Part shown: positions 8,933 through 17,551 of the stretch, one piece after another
How the letters are laid out: each line of letters opens with the position of its first letter
Numbering within the stretch: position 1 is the stretch's first letter
From: Pseudomonas nitroreducens
GTDB taxonomy: Bacteria; Pseudomonadota; Gammaproteobacteria; Pseudomonadales; Pseudomonadaceae
DNA: 64,000 nt
Direction of reading: 5' to 3'
Assembly (NCBI RefSeq): GCF_024170165.1
Contig: NZ_JALJXP010000011.1
Span: 1-64,000 of the forward strand
Program-made: the position numbers and the translations under genes
Notes under the pieces: model-generated
Database searches by the model: none
What the model saw: the letters and a program-made list of their open reading frames with translations, nothing else
What the model was told of the DNA's origin: nothing

Positions 8933-9072
8933 AGGGAGCGATTGTACTGCAAAGGCCTACCCCTGGCCGACAGGGTGACGAAACGCGTCAGTTTGCGACT
9001 GCACCATCAGCGCTCGTGTGACGCATCTCACGGAAAATGGGGGCTAACTGGCTGAATTTTCTGGCAAGTTTT

Positions 9073-9102
9073 TTGCCAAAGCCCTTACCAGAGACCTAGA
9101 TA
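9073..9102 (+). promoter_or_regulatory. Candidate sigma-70 promoter for the gene at 9123
   Basis: TTGCCA (9073-9078) and TAGATA (9097-9102) are separated by 18 bases and lie just upstream of the ATG at 9123. The spacing is right for sigma-70 but both boxes are imperfect, and the leader would be very short. Tentative. Confidence 0.35.
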
Positions 9103-9122
9103 TCAGAGTCTGATTTACGCCG

Positions 9123-9728
9123 ATGACCTACGACGCCGCACTCGCCAAAGCCCGTTGGGCCGAACTGGAACGCCAGAACGACCTCGACTGGGATCTGGAT
9201 GCGATCACCGATCGCAACGAAGCCATCGCTTTCCTGCAGCGCTTCGAGAATCGCTTGTGCATCTACTCGTCGTATGTCGAGAAGCTCTACAGCAACTACA
9301 GCTTCGTGATCCCGGAGAGCCAGGAGGGCGGTATCACCATCCTCCCGGACGAGCAGGCCTGGTTCGACACCTTCCACGACATCCCCGGCGACGCAGTGGA
9401 GCCCACCGGCATCCACATCCTGCCCGGCGAGACCATGGGCTACAGCGGCCTTTACCTGAAGATCCCCGGTGAGCATCGGCTGGTGGCCTCGCGGGAGTTG
9501 CCCTTCCAGGACGGCCTGAAACTGCTGATCAACCGTTACCGCATGCGTGGGGATATTTTCCTGCCGGTACTGGTGAAAGGCGACCTTCGCGAATACGAGG
9601 CGCGCATGCCCTCGCTGCACCTGCACCGCCTTAACATCGCCAAGCTGCAGGCCCATTCGCGGCTGAACCTCGACGCCATCAAGGGGGCGATTGCCGAGCA
9701 CCTGATCGGTCTGTTCCGCCACCAGTGA
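9123..9728 (+). CDS. Conserved hypothetical protein, cytosolic
   Basis: A 201-residue protein I cannot assign to a named family. It has no signal peptide, membrane helix or obvious catalytic motif. It is rich in aromatic and acidic residues with many short beta-like stretches (FVIPESQEGGITILPDEQAW, GYSGLYLKIPGEHRLVASRE), and the C-terminal 40 residues look helical. It is divergent from mksF with 190 bases between them, so a shared control region is possible but not shown. It is not MksG/JetD: that protein is about twice as long and carries a Toprim domain. It reads as a real gene from codon usage typical of the neighbourhood and from the candidate promoter just upstream. Confidence 0.8.
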   Translation: MTYDAALAKARWAELERQNDLDWDLDAITDRNEAIAFLQRFENRLCIYSSYVEKLYSNYSFVIPESQEGGITILPDEQAWFDTFHDIPGDAVEPTGIHILPGETMGYSGLYLKIPGEHRLVASRELPFQDGLKLLINRYRMRGDIFLPVLVKGDLREYEARMPSLHLHRLNIAKLQAHSRLNLDAIKGAIAEHLIGLFRHQ

Positions 9729-9748
9729 GCCGGCGGTAGCCCGAAGCT

Positions 9749-9764
9749 GTCACCCGGGTGTGAC
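9749..9764. promoter_or_regulatory. Inverted repeat upstream of the exported-protein operon
   Basis: GTCAC and GTGAC arms separated by CCGGGT in the 236-base gap between 9728 and 9965. The arms are oriented opposite to a CRP/Vfr site (TGTGA-N6-TCACA), so it is not that. A possible -10, TATAGT, lies downstream at 9861-9866 without a clear -35. Function unknown. Confidence 0.3.
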
Positions 9765-9964
9765 GATGGGTAACAACCCGACCCGGACTTTCCTTTCCTC
9801 GTCTATCGTTCGGAGCGATTTACTCGACTATGGGTCGGCCCGCCGTGGCGGGTGAATTCCTATAGTGGCATCACGGCGCCGAGTCTCGACCTGTTTCCTG
9901 ACCCGATTCGCCCGACGAATAACAACAGGCGCCCGCGAACAGGGAGCCAGGAAAGGAGAGTGCC

Positions 9965-11047
9965 ATGCGTCAGTCCTCCGGTCCGCTCATGCGTGCCCTA
10001 GCCTTGCTCTGCGGAGGCCTGCTGGCCTTTTCCGCCCAGGCGCGCATGCAGTCGATGGACGATGAAGAGCTGTCCGCCATCTCCGGCCAGGGCGCGATGC
10101 TTACCGTCGACGCTTCCACCTACCAGAACTACCAGTACACCCGGCTCAACTTCGGCGCTGATGTCAGCCTGCTGACCAACATCGACCAGTTGAGCCTGGG
10201 CAACTACAGCCGCACCGGCTCGACTACCGTTTCCGGCCAGCCGGCGGACATCCTGATCAACAACTTCGCCCTGGGCCGGGTGGACAACGCCAACTCCCCG
10301 GATGCCAAGGTGGTGCCCTTCCAGATCCGCGACCCCTACGTCGAGTTCGCCTTCCAGACCAACAATGGTGTGCGCCAACTGGTGGGCGCGCGGGTCGGCT
10401 TCGGCAAGGCGCAGGGTGATCTCTCCGGCGACATCCTGTCGATCACCGGCAACCTGCAGGGGCAGATCTACGGCCCGGCCTCCATCGCCTACGACTACTA
10501 CACCCGCAACGGCTGCCCGAACATCATCAACTGCCTGGCGCTGGCCGTGGCCGGCGATACCCCGGTGTACGCCGACGTGGTGCTGCTCAAGGGCGGCACC
10601 GGCGAGGCCACCATCAACGGTCAGCCGATCAACCGCGCCGAGCAGATCGGTATCGCCAAGGGCGACTCGCTGCATTCCGACGCCGGCGGCCTGATCGCCT
10701 CGCTGATCCCGACTCTGTCGACCACCAGCAACTGCCAGGCGCTGGGCCTGACGACCTGTTTCGACCTGACCAACTACAAGACCATCTACATCGGCAAGCC
10801 GGGCTCCACCGACATCAACACCGGCGCCCAGGGCATCTTCTTCTCCCTGCAGAACCAGAACGTGCCCTGGCAGGATCTCGCCAACGCCGGCAACTTCGTC
10901 AACACCCAGTCCGGCGCCTTCGCCAACTTCCCGAAGGTGGGCAGCGGCGCGGACGCGGTGTACCCGATCCTGATCAACCTCTACGACGCCCTGCGCGGCC
11001 TGCCCCGGCAGTCCACCTGCATGGGCTCGCAAGCGGCGGGCTGCTGA
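9965..11047 (+). CDS. Exported protein with MDDEELSAISGQG motif (first of three)
   Basis: A 360-residue exported protein. A signal peptide (residues 1 to about 26, ending SAQA) is followed at once by MDDEELSAISGQGA, and then by a Gly-, Asn- and Thr-rich beta-strand-like body. Four Cys residues in two pairs (in GCPNIINC and NCQALGLTTC) suggest disulfides in the periplasm or outside the cell. The motif after the signal peptide recurs in the next two genes and resembles proteins annotated as DUF6160 or FilA-like, linked in Acinetobacter to a fimbrial operon. That link is from memory and the function here is unknown. GGAAAGGAGAG precedes the ATG. The next gene starts one base after the stop codon. 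Confidence 0.8.
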   Translation: MRQSSGPLMRALALLCGGLLAFSAQARMQSMDDEELSAISGQGAMLTVDASTYQNYQYTRLNFGADVSLLTNIDQLSLGNYSRTGSTTVSGQPADILINNFALGRVDNANSPDAKVVPFQIRDPYVEFAFQTNNGVRQLVGARVGFGKAQGDLSGDILSITGNLQGQIYGPASIAYDYYTRNGCPNIINCLALAVAGDTPVYADVVLLKGGTGEATINGQPINRAEQIGIAKGDSLHSDAGGLIASLIPTLSTTSNCQALGLTTCFDLTNYKTIYIGKPGSTDINTGAQGIFFSLQNQNVPWQDLANAGNFVNTQSGAFANFPKVGSGADAVYPILINLYDALRGLPRQSTCMGSQAAGC

Positions 11048-11048
11048 C

Positions 11049-12629
11049 ATGAGCTGGCGCGCAGCAGTTTTCGCCTGCCTCGCCGGTTGCCTGGTCAGCC
11101 TGCCGGCGCTGGCCATGAAGGCGCTGGATGACGATCAACTGGAAGAGGTCAGCGGCGCCGGCCTGGGCTTCTTCATCGATGGCTTCAGCTACGACCAGGC
11201 CACGGCCACTTCGAAGATCACCGGGGTGAAGAACAGCGCCAACCAGGATGTGCAGGTCGACATCACCGGCGCCTACATCAAGGGCGCCGGCAGCCAGCGC
11301 GGCACCCTCGACACCAAGGCCTACCTCGGCACGCCCATGCACCCCTTCACCCTCGGCCCGGTGAAGTACAAGGCGGGGCTGAACATCCCGGCCAACCAGG
11401 AAGCGCTGCAACTGATGACGCCGACCTGGACCGACCCGATCAACGACACCCACAAGTTCGGCCTCTGGTCCTACTACCAGGGCTGCCTGTATGGCGACGC
11501 CGGCTGCACCAACCCGGCCCAGGCGACCAACAAGATCAACGCCGAGCTGAGCGCCCTGAAGACCCAGCGCGACACGCTGCTGACCACCTATTCGAACAAC
11601 ATGGTGACGCTCAAGAGCGGCATCGACGCCGACATGGTGGTGGTCAACCAGCGCAAGGCGACGGTGGATGCCGCGCAGGTGGTGCAGAAGAACAACTACA
11701 GCACCATGCAGAGCACCTTCAATGTGGCCCCGGCCCGGGTCTGCGACACCGTCCTGGGCATTGCCTGTACCAACAAGCCGGACTTCGGCGAGAAGTACAG
11801 TTGCGGCGGCATCGTCGGTTGCAGCAGCAACTCGGGGGTAAAGGCCTACAACGACTCGGTGGACCGGTACACCAGCAGCACCACCGACCTCACCAAGGCG
11901 CAGCAGGACCTCAGCGCTTCCTGGTCGGTCAGTCGCAACGGCGTCACCCTGAGCCAGCGCGCCAGCGACTACGACAAGTTCGTCCAGCTCTGCGGCTCGC
12001 AAGGTGGCAGCGCCACCACCTGCGTCAGCGGCACCATCACCCGCACCGAGAAGAACGTCTCCACGGTGCAACTGGTGGCCAACGCCATGCAGAGCTCCTC
12101 CGGCACGCGCATCCAGGGCCTGGATATCGGCATCGCCACCAAGTTCACCCTGCCCAGCACCGCCTACAACAGCAACGGCAGCGCGGGTGCCACCACGACT
12201 CGCACCGACTTCTTCTCCATCGCCCTGGAGAACTTCACCCTCAACGGCTCCTACCTCAACCTGTGGGGCGACGCCGCCGGGCTGAAGGCCTCCATGAGTC
12301 TGCAGATGTACGCCGACAAGCTGGTCATCGCCGGCTGCGAGAACTGCGCCGACAGCAACAAGGTGGTGGCCAAGAACGTCTACTTCGACCTCAACCTGGG
12401 CGATGCCAACTACCAGCCGGCGACGCTCTCGGTGGCCAGCAACGGCGACCTGATGCTCAGCGCGCCGGGCGTCACCTGGGCCAACCACGAGGCCTTCTAC
12501 CAGAACGTGCAGAAGAGCAATATCAGCATCGGCAACCTGAACATCAGCGGCACCGACGTCGGCTCCCAAGCCATTCGCGGCCTGCGCATCGACTACCTGA
12601 ACGTCCGCACCGTGAACCTGCCGCGCTAG
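11049..12629 (+). CDS. Exported protein with LDDDQLEEVSGAG motif (second of three)
   Basis: A 526-residue exported protein, the largest of the three relatives. It has a signal peptide of about 23 residues (cleavage near LPALA), then KALDDDQLEEVSGAGLGFF. The first 140 and last 180 residues are beta-rich, like its neighbours. The middle (about 155-220 and again 275-300) is helical with coiled-coil character (NAELSALKTQRDTLL and following), a feature the other two lack. Scattered Cys pairs suggest disulfides. It starts one base after the upstream stop codon, so translation is coupled. Secretion is well supported; surface or pilus-related function is speculation. Confidence 0.8.
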   Translation: MSWRAAVFACLAGCLVSLPALAMKALDDDQLEEVSGAGLGFFIDGFSYDQATATSKITGVKNSANQDVQVDITGAYIKGAGSQRGTLDTKAYLGTPMHPFTLGPVKYKAGLNIPANQEALQLMTPTWTDPINDTHKFGLWSYYQGCLYGDAGCTNPAQATNKINAELSALKTQRDTLLTTYSNNMVTLKSGIDADMVVVNQRKATVDAAQVVQKNNYSTMQSTFNVAPARVCDTVLGIACTNKPDFGEKYSCGGIVGCSSNSGVKAYNDSVDRYTSSTTDLTKAQQDLSASWSVSRNGVTLSQRASDYDKFVQLCGSQGGSATTCVSGTITRTEKNVSTVQLVANAMQSSSGTRIQGLDIGIATKFTLPSTAYNSNGSAGATTTRTDFFSIALENFTLNGSYLNLWGDAAGLKASMSLQMYADKLVIAGCENCADSNKVVAKNVYFDLNLGDANYQPATLSVASNGDLMLSAPGVTWANHEAFYQNVQKSNISIGNLNISGTDVGSQAIRGLRIDYLNVRTVNLPR

Positions 12630-12647
12630 CGCATGAGGAGACTCGCC

Positions 12648-13163
12648 GTGAAAACCCCACGCTTTTCGAGCCGACTCCTGGCCCCGCTGTTGTTGCTCGC
12701 CGCCACCACTGCCCACGGCGAGTTGCGCGGCCTGGACGACAGCGAAATGGCCGACGTCAGTGGCCAAGACGGCGTCAGCCTGAGCGTCAACTTCAACCTC
12801 GCCGCCAACACCGCCGATACGCGCTGCACCGGCGGCTGCGGCGCGCGGCTGGCGATCCAGCCGATGAACAGCACCGGCTACATCGTGCTGGACAATATCA
12901 AGGGCTCCTTCAGCTTCGACGGCATGTCCATCGACATGGTGACCATCAACAACGGCTTCAACGGCGACGGCGCGCTGTTCAACCGCCAGGCCATGAAGAT
13001 CGGCCTGACCAATGCCAGTGCCAGCAACCTGCAGTTCACCCTGGGCGGCTCCAACCAGGGCAAGGTTTCCGGCAGCGGCCTGCAGCAGACCAACCTGCTC
13101 ACCTACCAGGCCACCGGCGCGGTCAAGCTCACCGGCAACGTCTACGTCTTCGGCACCCCGTAA
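12648..13163 (+). CDS. Exported protein with LDDSEMADVSGQDG motif (third of three)
   Basis: The smallest relative, about 171 residues from a GTG start. GAGGAG at 12635-12640 lies seven bases before the GTG at 12648, while the in-frame ATG at 12633 overlaps that ribosome-binding site, so GTG is preferred. A signal peptide is followed by LRGLDDSEMADVSGQDGVSL and a beta-rich C-terminal domain of about 130 residues with CTGGC. It has no coiled coil and may be the minimal form of the family. It ends 115 bases before holD, with no clear terminator between. Confidence 0.78.
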   Translation: MKTPRFSSRLLAPLLLLAATTAHGELRGLDDSEMADVSGQDGVSLSVNFNLAANTADTRCTGGCGARLAIQPMNSTGYIVLDNIKGSFSFDGMSIDMVTINNGFNGDGALFNRQAMKIGLTNASASNLQFTLGGSNQGKVSGSGLQQTNLLTYQATGAVKLTGNVYVFGTP

Positions 13164-13278
13164 GCGAAACGTACAGGCTCTCCGCCCGCCGGCCTTTCCC
13201 CCCGGCGCGTTTCACGCGACAATCCCGCCTCGTCGTGTCGGCCTGCCCGTGCAGGCACCACTCACAGGTAAACGCCCC

Positions 13279-14112
13279 TTGATCGAAGAAGCCCGTCGCC
13301 GCGCCTACCTTGGCGCCATGCAGGTCGCCAGCTGGCTGCCACGCGTGGTGCTGCCGTTCGCTGCACCGTCGCGCCCGGAGCTGCTGGAAACCCCCGCACC
13401 CGTCATTGCCGAGCCCACACCTGCTGCGCCTGCCGCCGCCGCGCGCGAGGCTGCCGCTCCGGTCGCTGCCCCTGCGACTGCCCCGGTCACGGCCGGCGAG
13501 CCCGGCTCGATCGCCGCGCGCCTGCTGCCCAAGGTTGGCGCCCCGGCCAAGCCCACTGCGCCGGTCAAAACCGAAGAAGCCGCCGAAGCGGAAGCCGAAT
13601 CGGCTGTTCGCACTCCGGTTGCCCCTCCGCCGCGTTTTGCCCTGCAATTGCTGCGTGCCGGCGAATGCATCCTGCTGGTCGAGCTGCCCACCGGCGAGCC
13701 GCTGGCCAGCCGTGACCCGGCCTACCTGCTGCTCAAAGACCTGCTGCGCGCTGCCGGTCTTCCGGACAGCCCGCAACTGATGGGCGAGCCCGTTCGCTGG
13801 CCATTGTTCTCCCGCGGCAACATGGACCAGGGCCCGCAGGCCGCTCGTGAGTTCGTCCAGGGCTTCGTCGCCGCGCGGCTGGAGGAGGGGGCCGCGTGCT
13901 CCTGCCTTTGGCTGGTCGGCATGCCCGCCGTGCGCTTCGCCGGCGAAGGCGATGAAGAATCCCTGCTGCGCGAGCTGCAGGTCGAAGGCCTGGGCGTCGC
14001 CTGGGCGCTGCCGGGCCTTGAGCGCCTGGCCGAAGAACCCACTTTGAAAGCCGACCTCTGGCGCGCCATGCGCCGGGTGCGGCAACGCTGGATGAGTCAG
14101 ACCCCTGCATGA
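13279..14112 (+). CDS. holD: DNA polymerase III psi subunit HolD (pseudomonad type)
   Basis: A protein of about 277 residues directly before rimI, the position of holD in E. coli and of the pseudomonad psi subunit, which was originally overlooked because of its divergence. Psi joins chi to the clamp loader and helps contact SSB. The N-terminal segment RRRAYLGAMQVASWLPR resembles the clamp-loader-binding start of psi. A long Ala/Pro-rich linker follows (about 35-110), then a globular C-terminal domain with FALQLLRAGECILLVELP. I chose TTG at 13279, preceded by AGGTAA, because conserved-looking sequence begins there. The first ATG in frame, at 13318, would remove 13 residues of that motif. The stop overlaps the rimI start (ATGA). 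Confidence 0.8.
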   Translation: MIEEARRRAYLGAMQVASWLPRVVLPFAAPSRPELLETPAPVIAEPTPAAPAAAAREAAAPVAAPATAPVTAGEPGSIAARLLPKVGAPAKPTAPVKTEEAAEAEAESAVRTPVAPPPRFALQLLRAGECILLVELPTGEPLASRDPAYLLLKDLLRAAGLPDSPQLMGEPVRWPLFSRGNMDQGPQAAREFVQGFVAARLEEGAACSCLWLVGMPAVRFAGEGDEESLLRELQVEGLGVAWALPGLERLAEEPTLKADLWRAMRRVRQRWMSQTPA

Positions 14113-14561
14113 GCGACGCTGTTACCTTCCGCCCGATGACCGAGGCGGACCTCGATGCCGTACTCAAGATCGAATACGCCGCCTTCAGCCACCCCTGGAC
14201 GCGCGGTACCTTCGCCGACGGCCTGAAGAGCTACGAATGCTGGGTGATGTTCGAAGGCAGCCAGCAGGTCGGCCACGGTGTGATCCAGCTGATCCTCGAT
14301 GAAGCGCACCTGCTCAACATCACGGTGAAGCCGGAAAGCCAGGGGCGTGGCCTTGGGCTGGCGCTGCTGGAACACCTGATGAAGCGCGCCCACGAGAAGG
14401 GCGGCGTGGAATGCTTCCTCGAAGTCCGCGCTTCCAACGGCCCCGCCTATCGCCTCTACGAGCGCTACGGCTTCAACGAAATCGGCCGCCGCCGCGACTA
14501 CTACCCGGCTGTCGGCGGTCGTGAAGACGCGCTGGTGATGGCCTGCACGCTGGTCGATTGA
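14109..14561 (+). CDS. rimI: Ribosomal protein S18-alanine N-acetyltransferase RimI
   Basis: A 150-residue GNAT-fold acetyltransferase that acetylates the N-terminal alanine of ribosomal protein S18. The acetyl-CoA-binding motif is QGRGLGLALLEHL at about residues 78-90, preceded by LLNITVKPESQ. The C-terminal part ASNGPAYRLYERYGFNEIGRRRDYY is typical of RimI, which has a conserved Glu and Tyr near there. Length matches the family (about 148-150). The ATG overlaps the holD stop codon, the conserved holD-rimI arrangement. Confidence 0.93.
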   Translation: MSDAVTFRPMTEADLDAVLKIEYAAFSHPWTRGTFADGLKSYECWVMFEGSQQVGHGVIQLILDEAHLLNITVKPESQGRGLGLALLEHLMKRAHEKGGVECFLEVRASNGPAYRLYERYGFNEIGRRRDYYPAVGGREDALVMACTLVD

Positions 14562-14591
14562 GCCTTGCTGCGAGGCGCGCTCTGACTTCTC

Positions 14592-14625
14592 CGTAGGATG
14601 GCGTGGAGCGTAGCGATACCCATCG
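14592..14625 (+). repeat. Dispersed intergenic repeat (TAGGATGGCGTGGAGCG type)
   Basis: A 34-base element, CGTAGGATGGCGTGGAGCG followed by (T/A)AGCGATACCCATCG, that recurs at 55083-55116 with one difference. Both copies lie between genes. This copy lacks the inverted half seen at the second site. It is one of two repeats in the 318-base gap between rimI and the amine oxidase gene; no gene is visible in the rest of the gap. Confidence 0.7.
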
Positions 14626-14675
14626 TTCGTGCCCGTTCATCCAGGCCAGATCGCACGCTCGGCGATGCGCTCTTC

Positions 14676-14698
14676 GTAGGAGCGAGCTTGCTCGCGAA
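14676..14698. repeat. REP element (single)
   Basis: A single GTAGGAGCGAGCTTGCTCGC copy followed by GAA, in the rimI to amine oxidase gap. The inverted partner seen at other sites is absent. Confidence 0.82.
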
Positions 14699-14879
14699 CC
14701 CGCACCCGCTCAGCGCTACCGGCCGCTCGGCGCACCCCGCAGCGGGATCTCCCAGGCTAGAGCCTCCGCACGATAATCCGCTGCAAAAGCTGCGAAATTT
14801 CCTGCCGATCGGGTTTTTCCGAGGGCGATTCCTGGCTTACCCTTAAGACCAATAACAACAAGAACATAAGGTCGCAAAC

Positions 14880-16268
14880 ATGAATCGCAGTGATGTGATC
14901 GTGGTGGGCGCCGGTATTTCGGGGCTGACCGCGGCCTGGCGTCTGGCGCAGGCCGGGCAACGGGTGAAAGTGATCGAGGCCAACAAGCGCGTCGGTGGGC
15001 GCACCCTCAACCATCGCTTCGCCAGCGGCGAAGTGGTCGAAGTGGGCGGCCAGTGGGTCGGGCCGACCCAGGAGCGCATCCTTTCCCTGCTGGCCGAGCT
15101 CGGCCTGTCGACCTTTCCGCAATGGAACCAGGGCGACAACCTTACCCTGTTCGGTGGCCGGCTCAGGCCGTATCGCGGCACCATCCCGAAGTTTCCTCCT
15201 CACGTCCTGCTCGATGTCCTTCAGGCTCATGTGCGCCTGGACCGCATGGCGCGGGAAATCCCGCTGGGTGACCCGAGCCTGCACCCCAAGGCGCCGCAGT
15301 GGGACAGTCTCACCTTCGCCGAATGGCTGCGGCGCAACGTGCGTACTTCTACCGGGCGCAAGGTCTTCGAGCTGATGTGCGGCGCCGTGTTTGCCGCCAG
15401 CCCCCATGACCTGTCGTTCCTGCATGTCCTCTTTTATATCCACGGCGGCACCAACCTCGACACCGTGCTCGGCGTCGAGGGCGGCGCCCAGCAGGACCGC
15501 ATCCTTGGCGGTTCACAGCGAATCAGCGAAGCCCTGGCCGAGCGTATCGGCGACGTCCATACCGGCGAACCGGTGCGCGCCGTGCGCCAGGACGGCAGCC
15601 GCGTCGAACTGGTGACCGACCGCGGCACGCACCAGGCCAGCCGCGTCATCTTCGCCATCCCGCCAACGCAACTGCTGCGCATCACCCAGGAGCCGCTGCT
15701 GCCCAGTTGGCGCGACCAACTCCTGCAGCGCCTGCCGCAAGGCGCGGTGATCAAGTGCATGGCGCTCTACGACAAGCCCTTCTGGCGCGAGCGCAACCTC
15801 TCCGGGCAGGCCACCAGCGAAACCGGCCCGGTGCGCCTGACCTTCGACAACAGTGTCCCGGACTCCGCGCGCGGCGTGCTGCTGGGCTTCATCGAAGGCG
15901 ACGAGGCGCGGCAATGGAACGCCCGCCCCGCCGGTGATCGCCGTGGCCAGGTGCTCGACTGCTTCGCCCGCTACTTCGGCGAACAGGCGCTGCAGCCGGT
16001 GGATTACGTGGACAAATCCTGGGCCGAGGAACCCTTTGCCCGCGGCTGCTATGCCGCCCTTTTCCCGCCGGGACTGTGGAGCAGTGGCGCGGCGCGCCTG
16101 CGCGAACCCTACGGGCGTTTGCACTTCGCCGGCACCGAAACGGCGACGCGCTGGATGGGCTATTTCGACGGGGCCGTGGAGGCCGGGGAGCGCGCGGCGC
16201 GGGAAGTGCTAGGCGCGCGGGAAGATCACGGGGAGGAAGATTATGTGCGACACCTTGGTATTGCGTAG
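14880..16268 (+). CDS. Flavin monoamine oxidase family protein
   Basis: A 462-residue FAD amine oxidase. The Rossmann FAD motif is VIVVGAGISGLTAAWRL at residues 6-22, with the family follow-up RVGGRTLNH and EVGGQWVGP. The C-terminal FAD segment is GRLHFAGTETATRWMGYFDG at about 416-435. Cys390, in ARGCY, aligns with the Cys that binds FAD covalently in mitochondrial MAO (GGCY), so covalent flavin is possible. It probably oxidises a primary amine to an aldehyde, ammonia and peroxide; the substrate cannot be told from sequence. The next gene, a C69-type peptidase, starts 26 bases before this one ends, so the two are coupled and may serve one amine or peptide catabolic route. Confidence 0.88.
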   Translation: MNRSDVIVVGAGISGLTAAWRLAQAGQRVKVIEANKRVGGRTLNHRFASGEVVEVGGQWVGPTQERILSLLAELGLSTFPQWNQGDNLTLFGGRLRPYRGTIPKFPPHVLLDVLQAHVRLDRMAREIPLGDPSLHPKAPQWDSLTFAEWLRRNVRTSTGRKVFELMCGAVFAASPHDLSFLHVLFYIHGGTNLDTVLGVEGGAQQDRILGGSQRISEALAERIGDVHTGEPVRAVRQDGSRVELVTDRGTHQASRVIFAIPPTQLLRITQEPLLPSWRDQLLQRLPQGAVIKCMALYDKPFWRERNLSGQATSETGPVRLTFDNSVPDSARGVLLGFIEGDEARQWNARPAGDRRGQVLDCFARYFGEQALQPVDYVDKSWAEEPFARGCYAALFPPGLWSSGAARLREPYGRLHFAGTETATRWMGYFDGAVEAGERAAREVLGAREDHGEEDYVRHLGIA

Positions 16269-17487
16269 CGGTGGGGCTACCTGGTTCGCCAAGAACAGCG
16301 ACCGCGAACCCGCCGAAGCGCAACGCCTGATACGCCTCGACGCCGTACACGGCGACAGCGCGGCCACGGTGCGCACCAGCTACCTGCAGATTCCCCAGAC
16401 CGCCAACCGCCACGGCGTCATCCTCAGCCAGCCGGCCTGGCTGTGGGGCGCCGAGATGGGCGTCAACGACAAGGGCGTGGCCATCGGCAACGAAGCCGTG
16501 TTCACCCGGCTGACACAGCGTGACGGCGAGGCGCTGCTCGGCATGGACCTGCTGCGTCTGGGCCTGGAGCGCGGCGGCAGCGCCCGCGAGGCCCTGGCCG
16601 TCATCACCGAACTGCTGGAACGCCACGGCCAGGGCGGCCCGGCCGGCTACCGCAACAAGCGCATGCGCTACGACAACAGTTACCTGATCGCCGACCGTGA
16701 CGAAGCCTGGGTGCTGGAAACCGCCGGGCGCCTGTGGGCGGCGAAGAAGGTCGAGCGCTGGGCCATCTCCAACGCCCTGAGCCTCGGCCACGACTACGAC
16801 CTCGCCAGCCCCAACCTGGAAACCCAGGCGCGCCGCTTCGGCTGCTGGAATGGCCGTGGCGACTTCCATTTCGCCCGCGCCTTCGATGGCCGCGTGTTGC
16901 CCTGGGTGGCTGGTGCCCATCAGCGCCGCCAGCTCAACGACGACTTCCTCGCCCACTGCCCGGCCCAGGTCGACTGGCTGGCGCTGGTCGTTGCCCTGCG
17001 CAGCCATGGCCACCGCGGGCACCGCTTCAACCTGCATGACAACCGGCAGATCTGCCTGCATGCCGGCAGTTTCTGGCGCCCCTCGCAGACTACCGCCAGC
17101 CTCATCGCCCGGCTCGACGGCGCGTCGCCGCGGCTGGCCGCCACTGCTACCTCCGCCCCCTGCCTGTCGATGTTCCAGCCGTTGGGCTTCGACGAGCGCG
17201 CCGGGGAAGGGCTGCTCAGCCGCGAGACCGACGCCGTTGAAGATTCACTCTGGTGGCGCTTCGAAACCGTGCACCAGCGCGCCCTGGCCGATCCCGGCTT
17301 CGCCGACGCCCTGCGCGCCGGCCACGGCTGGCTGGAAACCGAGTTGCTCGCTGCCCTGGATCGGCGCACGCTGGACTGGCCGCGCCTTGCTGCCGAAGGC
17401 CAGGCCTGGCACGACGCCTGGCACCAGCTGGCGCTGCAGCAGGCGCCGCGCCCACCGCGCTGGTGGCGGCTCAACGCCGTGCGCTGA
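16243..17487 (+). CDS. C69/secernin-type peptidase (Ntn hydrolase family)
   Basis: A 414-residue protein beginning MCDTLVLRSGG. Cys2 would become the N-terminal nucleophile after Met removal, as in peptidase family C69 (dipeptidases, secernins) and related Ntn hydrolases. Supporting segments are FAKNSDREP near residue 15, WLWGAEMGVNDKGVAIGNEAVFT near 66-88, and RYDNSYLIADRDEAWVLET near 145. GGGGAGGA stands just before the ATG, inside the upstream gene (26-base overlap). No signal peptide, so cytosolic. A role in hydrolysing a dipeptide or gamma-amide before or after amine oxidation is inference from the overlap. Confidence 0.83.
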   Translation: MCDTLVLRSGGATWFAKNSDREPAEAQRLIRLDAVHGDSAATVRTSYLQIPQTANRHGVILSQPAWLWGAEMGVNDKGVAIGNEAVFTRLTQRDGEALLGMDLLRLGLERGGSAREALAVITELLERHGQGGPAGYRNKRMRYDNSYLIADRDEAWVLETAGRLWAAKKVERWAISNALSLGHDYDLASPNLETQARRFGCWNGRGDFHFARAFDGRVLPWVAGAHQRRQLNDDFLAHCPAQVDWLALVVALRSHGHRGHRFNLHDNRQICLHAGSFWRPSQTTASLIARLDGASPRLAATATSAPCLSMFQPLGFDERAGEGLLSRETDAVEDSLWWRFETVHQRALADPGFADALRAGHGWLETELLAALDRRTLDWPRLAAEGQAWHDAWHQLALQQAPRPPRWWRLNAVR

Positions 17488-17551
17488 TCCAGCTTGTCAG
17501 CCACGCCCGCGCTGCGTAAGGTGCCGCCAGCCAAATGATGAGGAGCCGGAC

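Noticed and set aside
9123-9728. The divergent gene as a possible fourth mks (JetD/MksG nuclease) gene
   Set aside because: It is divergent, about half the needed length, and shows no Toprim acidic motif.
9749-9764. GTCAC-N6-GTGAC as a Vfr/CRP site
   Set aside because: The arms are reversed relative to TGTGA-N6-TCACA.
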